The translations under genes and the position numbers were made by a program. From NCBI GenBank assembly GCA_023432805.1, contig JAEYUG010000081.1, positions 26,294 through 90,293 of the forward strand: DNA of 64,000 nt, in the 5' to 3' direction. The first letter of the stretch is position 1, and every line of letters starts with the position of its first letter. This DNA is from Bacteroidota bacterium. Its GTDB lineage: Bacteria > Bacteroidota > Ignavibacteria > SZUA-365. This document shows positions 27,207-34,391 of the stretch, in pieces. Below the pieces are notes generated by a model that ran no database searches, was not told the DNA's origin, and worked only from the letters and a program-made list of their open reading frames with translations.

Positions 27207-27236
27207 ACGCCGTGGCTGCATGTGCAACCACGGCGT
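27207..27236 (-). terminator. Hairpin between rocD and the cPGS-like gene
   Basis: A 14-bp stem with one mismatch (ACGCCGTGGCTGCA / TGCAACCACGGCGT) and a two-base loop. It lies between rocD and the downstream same-strand gene. No long T tract follows, so it may be a leaky terminator or an mRNA-stabilising hairpin that lowers expression of the last gene. Confidence 0.5.
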
Positions 27237-27246
27237 CGGTGTTCGT

Positions 27247-28440
27247 TTACAGGGTCTTTACGATGCGCTCGATGCGCTCGAAGGCCCAGTCGATCTCCTC
27301 TTTCGTGATGACAAGAGGTGGCGCAAAGCGGATGACGTTGTCATGGGTTTCCTTGCAGAGGATCCCCTCGGACATCAGTGCCTCGCAATACGGACGTGCG
27401 CGGGTGTCGAGCACGAAGCCGATCCACAGTCCGCGCCCACGGACCTCCACGACATGCGAGCTGTCAATGCTGCGCAACTTCTCGATGAAGTACGTACCGA
27501 GTTCCGCGGAACGTTCCACGAGGTTCTCCTCGACAAGCACGCGAAGGGACGCACGCGCAACGGCAGCGGCGAGGGGGTTTCCCCCGAATGTCGAGCCGTG
27601 ATCGCCTGGCTTGAAGACGCCGAGGACGTCCGCGCGGCCGAGCACTGCCGACACGGGATAGAATCCTCCAGACAAGGCCTTGCCGATGATGACCAGATCG
27701 GGGTTCACACCTTCGTATTGATGCGCAAACAGCTTGCCGCTGCGACCGAGACCGGACTGGATCTCATCGCAGATGAAGAGGATGTTGTTCTCACGGCACA
27801 GACGTTCGGCTTCGCGCAGGTAGCCTTCGGGTGGAACGATGATGCCCGCCTCGCCCTGAATGGGTTCGACGAGGAAGGCGGCAGTGTTCGGCGTGATCTT
27901 CGCCTTCAGATCCTCGATGTCGCCGTATTTGACAATGGGGAAGCCGGGGGTGAGCGGTCCGAATCCATCCTTGTACTGCGCTTCGGTCGAGAAGCTGACG
28001 ATCGTCACCGTGCGGCCGTGAAAGTTGTCGCTGGCACAGATGATCTCTGCCTTGTCGGCAGGAACGCCCTTGACGGTGTACGCCCATTTGCGCGCAGCCT
28101 TGACAGCGGTTTCCACGGCTTCCGCACCGGAGTTCATGGGCAGCGACATCTCGAAGCCGGTCAGATCATGGAGTTCCTTGTACAAGAGCGGCAGCTGATC
28201 GTTGCGAAACGCGCGGCTGGTCAGCGTCACGTTCTTCGCCTGTTCGACGAAGGCCTCCATGATCTTCGGATGGCAGTGGCCCTGATTGACGGCAGAATAC
28301 GCTGCAAGACAATCGAGGTACCGCTTCCCGTCGACGTCGTAGACCCACGCCCCTTCCGCCTTGTGGATCACGACGTCGAGGGGATGGTAGTTGTGTGCGC
28401 CGAACTGTTCCTCGAGCGCGATGTAATCCTGTGTGTTCAT
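27247..28440 (-). CDS. rocD: Ornithine aminotransferase (ornithine-oxo-acid transaminase)
   Basis: 397 residues. Class III PLP aminotransferase: WVYDVDGKRYLDCLAAYSAV, AFRNDQLPLLYKEL, MNSGAEAVETAVKAARKW, NFHGRTVTIVSFST, LVEPIQGEAGI, FICDEIQSGLGRSGKLFA, and the PLP lysine in VIIGKALSGGFYPVSAVLG. The motifs fit ornithine delta-aminotransferase (ornithine + 2-oxoglutarate to glutamate semialdehyde + glutamate) better than acetylornithine aminotransferase. ATG 28440 gives the family length; an in-frame TTG at 28476 lies inside pyrB. It links the ornithine released by the carbamoyltransferase next door to glutamate and proline metabolism. Confidence 0.9.
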   Translation of the reverse strand: MNTQDYIALEEQFGAHNYHPLDVVIHKAEGAWVYDVDGKRYLDCLAAYSAVNQGHCHPKIMEAFVEQAKNVTLTSRAFRNDQLPLLYKELHDLTGFEMSLPMNSGAEAVETAVKAARKWAYTVKGVPADKAEIICASDNFHGRTVTIVSFSTEAQYKDGFGPLTPGFPIVKYGDIEDLKAKITPNTAAFLVEPIQGEAGIIVPPEGYLREAERLCRENNILFICDEIQSGLGRSGKLFAHQYEGVNPDLVIIGKALSGGFYPVSAVLGRADVLGVFKPGDHGSTFGGNPLAAAVARASLRVLVEENLVERSAELGTYFIEKLRSIDSSHVVEVRGRGLWIGFVLDTRARPYCEALMSEGILCKETHDNVIRFAPPLVITKEEIDWAFERIERIVKTL

Positions 28441-28462
28441 GATGCTCTGATATTTGGTTGGA

Positions 28463-29380
28463 TCAATCAAGTTCAAATAACATCGTCAGCAGGGCCATGC
28501 GCACGTAGAGTCCGTTGCGTGCCTGCCGGAAATATGCAGCCCGGGGATCGCCGTCCACCGCATGATCGATCTCGACCGAGCGGGGAAGGGGATGGAGAAT
28601 GATTGCGTTCGATTTCATGCGTCGCACGGCAGCCGCGTCGATGTTGTACGCCGCGGGATTCACATCGGAATCCTGCAGCCGTGCGCGATCGATGCGCGTC
28701 TGGTACACGACATCCACAGAGGGGATCACTGCGTCGGCACTCTGCACGCATTCGTAGCGCACATTGTGTTCGTCGAGGTGACGGAGGATGTCCGGCTGAA
28801 TCTGCATTTCGCCGGGTGCGACAAAATAAAGCTTTGTCCGATCGAATTTGCCAAGCAGATAGGCGAGCGACCGTGCCGTGCGGCCCCGGTCGAGCGCGCC
28901 GACGATCGCCACCGACAGGCCGTCGAGCGTCTTGCACTCATCCCAGATCGTGTACAGATCGAGAAGTGCCTGTGTGGGATGCTGCCCGCCCGCACCATCG
29001 CCTGCGTTGATGACGGGCACGCGAGACACAGCGGAAGCCCTTCGTGCACCCCCCTCCTCGTGATGACGAAGCACGATCACATCGCAATATCCACCGATGA
29101 TGCGGATCGTGTCTTCAAGCTGCTCGCCCTCGATCTCCGATGAGAACTCGTGCGCCTGCTCGGTGGTCAACACGCGGCCGCCAAGCCGGTGCATGGCCGC
29201 TTCGAAGGAAAACCGCGTGCGGGTGGAGGGCTTGTAGAACACCGTCGCCATGATGTGCTGGTCGTAATCACGCGTTCCGCCGCGCGCGACAATGCGCTGC
29301 ATCTGGCGCGTGCGCTCGAACAGGTCCATGAGCACGGGAACCGTGAACTGCTGGGATTCGATGACGTGTGACAGTTTCAT
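28463..29380 (-). CDS. pyrB: Aspartate carbamoyltransferase, catalytic chain
   Basis: 305 residues, the family length. The carbamoyl-phosphate site FYKPSTRTRFSFEAAM contains STRTR. INAGDGAGGQHPTQALLDL contains HPTQ, and IILHPLPRSVEID contains HPLPR, the aspartate-type motif. It makes N-carbamoylaspartate, the committed step of pyrimidine synthesis. No pyrI regulatory chain is adjacent. GGAGG stands upstream of ATG 29380. Being placed between carbamate kinase and ornithine aminotransferase is unusual and suggests sharing of a carbamoyl-phosphate pool. Confidence 0.92.
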   Translation of the reverse strand: MKLSHVIESQQFTVPVLMDLFERTRQMQRIVARGGTRDYDQHIMATVFYKPSTRTRFSFEAAMHRLGGRVLTTEQAHEFSSEIEGEQLEDTIRIIGGYCDVIVLRHHEEGGARRASAVSRVPVINAGDGAGGQHPTQALLDLYTIWDECKTLDGLSVAIVGALDRGRTARSLAYLLGKFDRTKLYFVAPGEMQIQPDILRHLDEHNVRYECVQSADAVIPSVDVVYQTRIDRARLQDSDVNPAAYNIDAAAVRRMKSNAIILHPLPRSVEIDHAVDGDPRAAYFRQARNGLYVRMALLTMLFELD

Positions 29381-29393
29381 GCGTCCTCCATGC

Positions 29394-30368
29394 TCACGGT
29401 GTGATGTGTGTGCCGGCGCTGCCGTCGAGCGCCTCGGTCAGGAATTCATAGGAAGTGATGATCACCTCCCGGCCGCCGTTGCGCAGGAAACGCACCGCGC
29501 TCTGGACTTTGGGACCCATGCTTCCTGGGGGGAACTGCCCATCGGCCATGTGTTGCTCGAGTTCCTCGATCGTGGTGCGGTCGAGTCCCCGCTGCGTCGG
29601 CTTCTTGAAATCCACATACACCCGGTCGGCGTCCGTCGAAATGATGAACAGATCCACACCGAGGTTGGATGCGAGCAGGGCCGAGGCACGGTCCTTGTCG
29701 ATCACGGCTTCCGAACCGACGACGAGGTGCTGATCGCGTTCGATGACGGGAATGCCGCCGCCACCGAGCGCGATGACGATCATGCCGAGGTCGAGGATGC
29801 GACGGATGATTTCCTGCTCGAAAACTTCGACGGGTTCGGGCGACGGCACCACACGTCGATAGCCTCGTGCGGAATCCTCGACGATTTCCCATCCCAGCAG
29901 GCGGCGCTTCTCTTCGGCGACTTTGCGTGAGTAGAAGGGACCGATCGGCTTGGTGGGATTCCGGAAGGCGGGATCCTTTTCGTCCACGCGGACCTGCGTC
30001 AGGACGGTCATCACGGGCGTGGTGAGACCGATCTGCCGTAGTTCGTACTCCATGGCGCGCTGCAGCAGATAGCCGATCTCGCTTTGCGTGGTGGCCACGC
30101 AGACATCGAGGGGATGCGTGTAGACCTCGCCGGCAGCGCGCTCGCTGCGGAGCAGTGCCGCGCCAACCTGCGGACCATTCCCATGCGTGATGACCACGCG
30201 CCAGCCCCGCTCGACCATGCGGACGATGCTGCGTGCCGTGGCATGCGCATTGGCGAGCTGCTCGTCGATGGTGCCGCGTTCACCGGCACGGATGAGGGAG
30301 TTGCCGCCGATCGCGATCAGCGCAGTGCGCTCCCGTTCCGGGTTCATGAGATGCTCGGAGACGGGCAT
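29394..30368 (-). CDS. arcC: Carbamate kinase
   Basis: 324 residues. Amino-acid kinase fold: ALIAIGGNSLIRAGERGTI, VITHGNGPQVGAALLRSE, VIALGGGGIPVIERD, VIDKDRASALLASNLGVD, FIISTDADRVY, and FPPGSMGPKVQSAVRFLRNG. These are the carbamate-kinase forms of the motifs. The enzyme makes ATP from carbamoyl phosphate and ADP, or runs in reverse to make carbamoyl phosphate. It starts 3 bp after the argF stop; ATG 30347 is an alternative start. No arginine deiminase (arcA) is in the window, so the source of citrulline or the direction of flux cannot be decided here. Confidence 0.93.
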   Translation of the reverse strand: MPVSEHLMNPERERTALIAIGGNSLIRAGERGTIDEQLANAHATARSIVRMVERGWRVVITHGNGPQVGAALLRSERAAGEVYTHPLDVCVATTQSEIGYLLQRAMEYELRQIGLTTPVMTVLTQVRVDEKDPAFRNPTKPIGPFYSRKVAEEKRRLLGWEIVEDSARGYRRVVPSPEPVEVFEQEIIRRILDLGMIVIALGGGGIPVIERDQHLVVGSEAVIDKDRASALLASNLGVDLFIISTDADRVYVDFKKPTQRGLDRTTIEELEQHMADGQFPPGSMGPKVQSAVRFLRNGGREVIITSYEFLTEALDGSAGTHITP

Positions 30369-30371
30369 CGC

Positions 30372-31286
30372 CTACTTCATGAGCTGATACATGATGGCCT
30401 TCTGCGCATGCAGCCTGTTCTCCGCCTCGGGGAACACGACCGACGAGGGAGCATCGATCACGCCGTCTGTCACTTCATCACCACGATGCGCGGGCAGGCA
30501 GTGCATGAAGATGGCATCCTTCTTTGCGTGCGACATCAGATCCTCGTTGACCTGGAAGGGACGGAAGATCCGCTTGCGTGCCTCGGTCTCGCCTTCCTGG
30601 CCCATCGATGCCCACACATCGGTATACACGGCGTCGGCATCCTTCACACCTGCAACGGCATCGTGCACGACTTCGATGACGGCACCGGTGGCCTTGGCAT
30701 CCTCAATCGCATCGCGATAGGCCTGGAGGTTGGGTTCGAATCCCGGGGGACATGCAACCGTGACGTTGACGCCGAGGCGCGCGCCCGCGAACATGAGCGA
30801 ATGAGCGACGTTGTTGCCGTCACCGACATACGTGAGCTTGAGTCCCTTGAGCTCGCCCTTCACCTCGTGCAATGTCAGGTAGTCGGCCATCGCCTGGCAG
30901 GGATGCGAATAGTCGGTGAGTCCGTTGATGATCGGAATCGACGCAAAACGCGCCATGTCGATGACGATCTGATGCGCGAACGTGCGGATCATGATGCCCT
31001 GCACCATGCGCTCGAGATTCCTGGCGACGTCATGGACGGATTCGCGTTTGCCGAGGCTGATTTCCGCTGGGGACAGATACAGCGAATATCCGCCGAGCTG
31101 CTGGATGCCGATGTCAAAGGTCGTGCGTGTGCGCAGGGACGGCTTCTCGAAGATCATGGCGAGCGCCTTGCCCTTGAGCGCGTCGGCGTATCGGGACCGA
31201 TCGGCCTTCATGTCGAGGGCGATGCGGAACGTCTCGAGGATTTCCTCGCGACTCATGTCTCGGATGGACAAGAAGTCTTTTTTCAT
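30372..31286 (-). CDS. argF: Ornithine carbamoyltransferase
   Basis: 304 residues. MKKDFLSIRDMSREEI N-terminus; carbamoyl-phosphate site FEKPSLRTRTTFDIGI (SLRTRT); MIRTFAHQIV; TDYSHPCQAMADYLT (HPCQ); and HCLPAHRGDEVTDGVID, the ornithine-specific HCLPAHR motif. It is the canonical ornithine enzyme rather than the N-acetyl- or N-succinyl-ornithine type used by many Bacteroidota. It converts ornithine + carbamoyl phosphate to citrulline, or the reverse in catabolism. ATG 31286 has GGAG eight bases upstream. It is the first gene of the carbamoyl-phosphate cluster. argF is used here although a catabolic arcB role is equally possible. Confidence 0.92.
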   Translation of the reverse strand: MKKDFLSIRDMSREEILETFRIALDMKADRSRYADALKGKALAMIFEKPSLRTRTTFDIGIQQLGGYSLYLSPAEISLGKRESVHDVARNLERMVQGIMIRTFAHQIVIDMARFASIPIINGLTDYSHPCQAMADYLTLHEVKGELKGLKLTYVGDGNNVAHSLMFAGARLGVNVTVACPPGFEPNLQAYRDAIEDAKATGAVIEVVHDAVAGVKDADAVYTDVWASMGQEGETEARKRIFRPFQVNEDLMSHAKKDAIFMHCLPAHRGDEVTDGVIDAPSSVVFPEAENRLHAQKAIMYQLMK

Positions 31287-31648
31287 GTTACAACTCCATA
31301 TGGGCACGATGTGCCGGTGAAGGGGGTATGTCGGTCTGAAGGAAAGCGAACAATGGGAAACCGCGCGCGGGGCGCGAACAGGCGGGACGACGCCATCCAA
31401 TCAGATGGGAGCGTCGGTGCAATAGTGCTTGAACTGGAAGATCTTGCGGGAACGGGTCGTGCACCGATTGAACGGCGAGCAGCACACACGCAATGAAGCG
31501 GTGTTGTCGTGTGCTGTCCATCGTATCGTGTCGCCGTGCAGCATTGGATCGTGGTGTCCGTTCGACTGGCGGAAGAGATGCAAAAGTACTCCAAGATCGG
31601 AATCCCCGAGCTGAGAGGCAAGCAAAAACGGATAATAGGATCCGCTTC
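31287..31648. other. 362-bp intergenic region upstream of argF
   Basis: No supported gene. The left part should contain the argF promoter and leader (minus strand). The right end holds the weak terminator of the Mpv17-like gene. I see no clear ARG-box pair or attenuator. Confidence 0.5.
31624..31645 (-). terminator. Weak terminator after the small membrane protein gene
   Basis: A short CGGAT / ATCCG stem followed by TTTTTGC on the minus strand, directly after the stop at 31649. The stem is only 5 bp. Confidence 0.4.
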
Positions 31649-32182
31649 CTATCGCTTCGGGCGGGCCAGTCCGAGAATGATGCCCAGCGCGATCGACCAG
31701 ACGGCTGCGAGCCCGATCTGAAATTCTCCCGGCAGGGAGAACGTGATCGTATGCGCGGGAATCCAGAACCACAGCAGGCTCAGCAGTGCAGGACGCATGC
31801 CCTCGAAGCCCTTCCGTCGGAAGACCAGATTGTCTTCGACGCGGTGGAAGAGCATCATCTGCGGTCCGAACAACACATTCGTGACGACCGACACGGCGAA
31901 GGCGTACAGGATTCCCTCGCCGCAGAACGCGGGCAGGAATCCGTGCTCGAGCAGGGCGGCGACGAAGCCCTTCATGCCGGTGAATCCGTACTTGATGACA
32001 ATGCCGAGCAGTGCCCAGGCGGCCATGCGGCCGATGAATTCGACGAAGGAGCCGAAACCCGATGCCCTGCGTGCGCGCAGCACGTGCGAGATGAAATCCC
32101 CGAGCGTGCCGAGCAGACCGAACTGCACGGCGGCGGAATGGAGGGGGTGGGCTGAGACCCAGGATGCGTACGATTCGAACAT
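31649..32182 (-). CDS. Integral membrane protein, Mpv17/PMP22-like
   Basis: 177 residues starting MFESYASWVSAHPLHSAAVQ. It has about four helices: VQFGLLGTLGDFISHVL, FIGRMAAWALLGIVIKYGF, ILYAFAVSVVTNVLFGPQMM, and the C-terminal pair LLSLLWFWIPAHTITFSLP and IGLAAVWSIALGIILGLARP. The WFWIPAHTITF motif and the spacing recall Mpv17/PMP22 proteins, which have bacterial relatives of unknown role. The assignment to the family is tentative. It is divergent from the lipoate ligase-like gene, with 91 bp between the starts. Confidence 0.6.
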   Translation of the reverse strand: MFESYASWVSAHPLHSAAVQFGLLGTLGDFISHVLRARRASGFGSFVEFIGRMAAWALLGIVIKYGFTGMKGFVAALLEHGFLPAFCGEGILYAFAVSVVTNVLFGPQMMLFHRVEDNLVFRRKGFEGMRPALLSLLWFWIPAHTITFSLPGEFQIGLAAVWSIALGIILGLARPKR

Positions 32183-32273
32183 GTGTGCGCCAAAAAGAGT
32201 ACAGGATCCCAAACTACGACGTCCGCGCGCACCGGGCAAGCGGCATCGTCGGCTTCCCTGCGTATGTTGCGGC

Positions 32274-33140
32274 ATGCACGACCCTGACGACAGATCGGCG
32301 ACGGAGATCCATCCCCCCATTCCTGCATGGCAGAAGGAATGGAGTGAGGCCGGGTGGACGCCGGAACATGAGGCGCGGATGGGCGCACTGCGCTTCGACG
32401 TGTTCGATGATGGTGCCGAGCGTGCGATCGACAATCTCGCGATCGACACTGCGCTGCTGCATGATGTGGCCGAGGGACGACGGGAGGCGGTGTTCCGCAT
32501 GTGGGACTGGTCGGAGCGCGCGGTGATTCTCGGGTCGTATCAGTCGGTGGGTGCGGAGATCGACGCGGCGGTTGCGCGGGCGCATGGATTCTCGTTCGCA
32601 CGGCGTATGAGCGGGGGCGGGGCGATGGTCGTCGAACCGGCACGCACGCTCACCTGGTCGGTGGTCGTGCCCGAGCATGTGGTCGAGGGACTCTCGTTCG
32701 TTGCATCCTTCGCGTTTCTCGATGCGTGGTGTGTGCGCGCGTTGCGTGCGCATGGCGTGCCCGCCACCTACCGACCGATCAACGACATCGCGACTGTTGA
32801 TGGAAAGCTCGCGGGTGCGGCACAGTGCCGCCGCCGCCGCACGGTGCTGCACCACACGACGATGGCGTGGGATCTCGACAACGCACTGATGTTCGATCTG
32901 CTGCGACTCGCGCAGAAGCGCACGAATCCGCGCGCCGTCGCCAGTGCCGTCAAACGCGTCGCACCATTGTCGCAGTATGTCGACTGCTCTCACGGCGACA
33001 TGCGCCGCTTCCTGCTGCGGACCTTCGCAGCCCTTCACGACACGGCGGCCGGCGTGCGCACCGATGAGGATCTTGCACGGGTCGATGAACTCGTGCAGAC
33101 GAAGTTCGCCACGCAGGAGTGGATGTACCGCGTACCCTGA
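32274..33140 (+). CDS. Lipoate-protein ligase A family protein (biotin/lipoate A/B ligase fold)
   Basis: 288 residues. A ~35-residue hydrophilic leader is followed by the BPL/LplA fold: ERAIDNLAIDTALLHDV, FRMWDWSERAVILGSYQSVG, FARRMSGGGAMVVEPARTL (R-R-x-S-G-G-G-A), and PINDIATVDGKLAGAAQCRR (conserved Lys in DGK-x-x-G-x-A-Q). LTWSVVVP is the matching strand. The family attaches lipoate or octanoate to the E2/GcvH lysine; it could be a ligase, an octanoyltransferase or an amidotransferase. No lipoyl-dependent enzyme is adjacent. The C-terminal ~60 residues are helical and end in FATQEWMYRVP. ATG 32274 was chosen by position; a start at 32379 would remove the leader. Confidence 0.8.
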   Translation: MHDPDDRSATEIHPPIPAWQKEWSEAGWTPEHEARMGALRFDVFDDGAERAIDNLAIDTALLHDVAEGRREAVFRMWDWSERAVILGSYQSVGAEIDAAVARAHGFSFARRMSGGGAMVVEPARTLTWSVVVPEHVVEGLSFVASFAFLDAWCVRALRAHGVPATYRPINDIATVDGKLAGAAQCRRRRTVLHHTTMAWDLDNALMFDLLRLAQKRTNPRAVASAVKRVAPLSQYVDCSHGDMRRFLLRTFAALHDTAAGVRTDEDLARVDELVQTKFATQEWMYRVP

Positions 33141-33151
33141 CGCGCTTCGCG

Positions 33152-33198
33152 CAGCGAGGTGGAGTTACAGCGAGGTGGGGTTACAGCGAGGTGGGGGA
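33152..33198. repeat. Three 16-bp tandem repeats at the 3' end of alr
   Basis: CAGCGAGGTGG(A/G)GTTA at 33152-33167 and 33168-33183, with a third partial copy to 33198. The middle copy contains the alr stop codon (TTA, read as TAA on the minus strand), so the last codons and the stop have been duplicated. Confidence 0.8.
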
Positions 33199-34338
33199 CT
33201 CGACGTACCGGCGTGGCACGCGTGTGTTGATGTTGGTGAGCACTTCGTAGGGGATTGTTCCCGCCAGCTCGGCGACCTCCTCGACCGTTATCGACTCGCC
33301 TCCCTGCGTGCCGATCAGCACGACCTCGTCGCCATTGTAGGCCGATGCGGTGCCGATGTCGACCATGCACTGATCCATCGAAATCCTGCCCACGATCGCA
33401 TGCCGCGCTCCCCCGATCAGCACGGTGCCGCGATTCGACAGCGCCCGGAAATACCCATCTCCATACCCGACCGGAAGCGTCACAATACGCGTTTCACCGG
33501 GTGCCGTCCAGCTGTGATCATACCCCAGCGGCGTGCCCGCCGGCACCACCTTGAAGTACACCACACGCGTCCTGAACGACAGCACGGGGTGCAGTGCGAT
33601 CGTGCGCGGTGTCTGTGCATCGGGATACACACCGTACAGCATGATGCCGGGTCGCACCATGTCCAGTATGGTGGAAGGATGCTGCAGCACCGCACCGGAA
33701 TTGGCGAGATGCCGCACAGGCATGGGGAAGCCGTTTCGCGGGAAGAACTCGAGTGCGGTGAGAAATCGTTCGAGCTGAATGTCGGTGAACCGCGTGTCGA
33801 CAGCATGCGAGGCTGCAAGGTGGGAGAACACGCCGCGGATCTCGCAGTGGCCGGCCGACATCGCCGCCGCGAACAAGGCAGCTGCAGACTCGTGCCGCAT
33901 GCCGATGCGTCCCATTCCCGTGTCGATCTTCAGATGCACCCGCGCACGGCGTCCCATCGCCGCCGCCGTTTCCTCGATCTGACGCATCTTGTAGACCGAC
34001 GATGCCGTCAGCTGCAGATCGAACTCGAGAAAATGCGAGATCTGGTTTCCGATGATGCCGCCGAGTACGAGAATGTCGGCGGTGACACCCGCGCGGCGAA
34101 GCGCGATGCCTTCCTCGAGAAACGCCACACCCAGCTCGTCGACACCCGCGGCGAGCAACTCCTTCGATGTGCGCACGAGTCCATGGCCGTACGCGTTCGC
34201 CTTCACCGTCGCCATGATGCGTGCTGCCCCCACCCGCCCGCGCACCGCCGCGACATTCGCGCGCAGCGCGGCGAGGTCGACATCCACGACTGTGGGACGC
34301 AGCACGAGGGAATCGTCGAGCAGAACGGACTCAAGCAT
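33181..34338 (-). CDS. alr: Alanine racemase
   Basis: 385 residues, the family length. The PLP lysine is in MATVKANAYGHGLVRTS. LGVAFLEEGIALRRAG, LKIDTGMGRIGMR, RPGIMLYGVYPD and VVLIGTQGGESITVEEVAEL follow in the right order. The C-terminal beta domain ends in YEVLTNINTRVPRRYV. It makes D-alanine for peptidoglycan, in the cytoplasm. The last five residues (ESPTSL) lie in a 16-bp tandem repeat. The PAS/GAF gene ends 53 bp further on in the same direction, so alr is its upstream neighbour... transcription runs from the PAS/GAF gene region toward alr. Confidence 0.94.
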   Translation of the reverse strand: MLESVLLDDSLVLRPTVVDVDLAALRANVAAVRGRVGAARIMATVKANAYGHGLVRTSKELLAAGVDELGVAFLEEGIALRRAGVTADILVLGGIIGNQISHFLEFDLQLTASSVYKMRQIEETAAAMGRRARVHLKIDTGMGRIGMRHESAAALFAAAMSAGHCEIRGVFSHLAASHAVDTRFTDIQLERFLTALEFFPRNGFPMPVRHLANSGAVLQHPSTILDMVRPGIMLYGVYPDAQTPRTIALHPVLSFRTRVVYFKVVPAGTPLGYDHSWTAPGETRIVTLPVGYGDGYFRALSNRGTVLIGGARHAIVGRISMDQCMVDIGTASAYNGDEVVLIGTQGGESITVEEVAELAGTIPYEVLTNINTRVPRRYVESPTSL

Positions 34339-34391
34339 GGGGGATCACACCGATGGGAGAACCGGGAGCGCAGGAATGCGTCGCACCCCGA

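Noticed and set aside
28463..29380. Acetyl- or succinyl-ornithine carbamoyltransferase instead of PyrB
   Set aside because: HPLPR and the STRTRFSFE form of the carbamoyl-phosphate site are aspartate-enzyme motifs.
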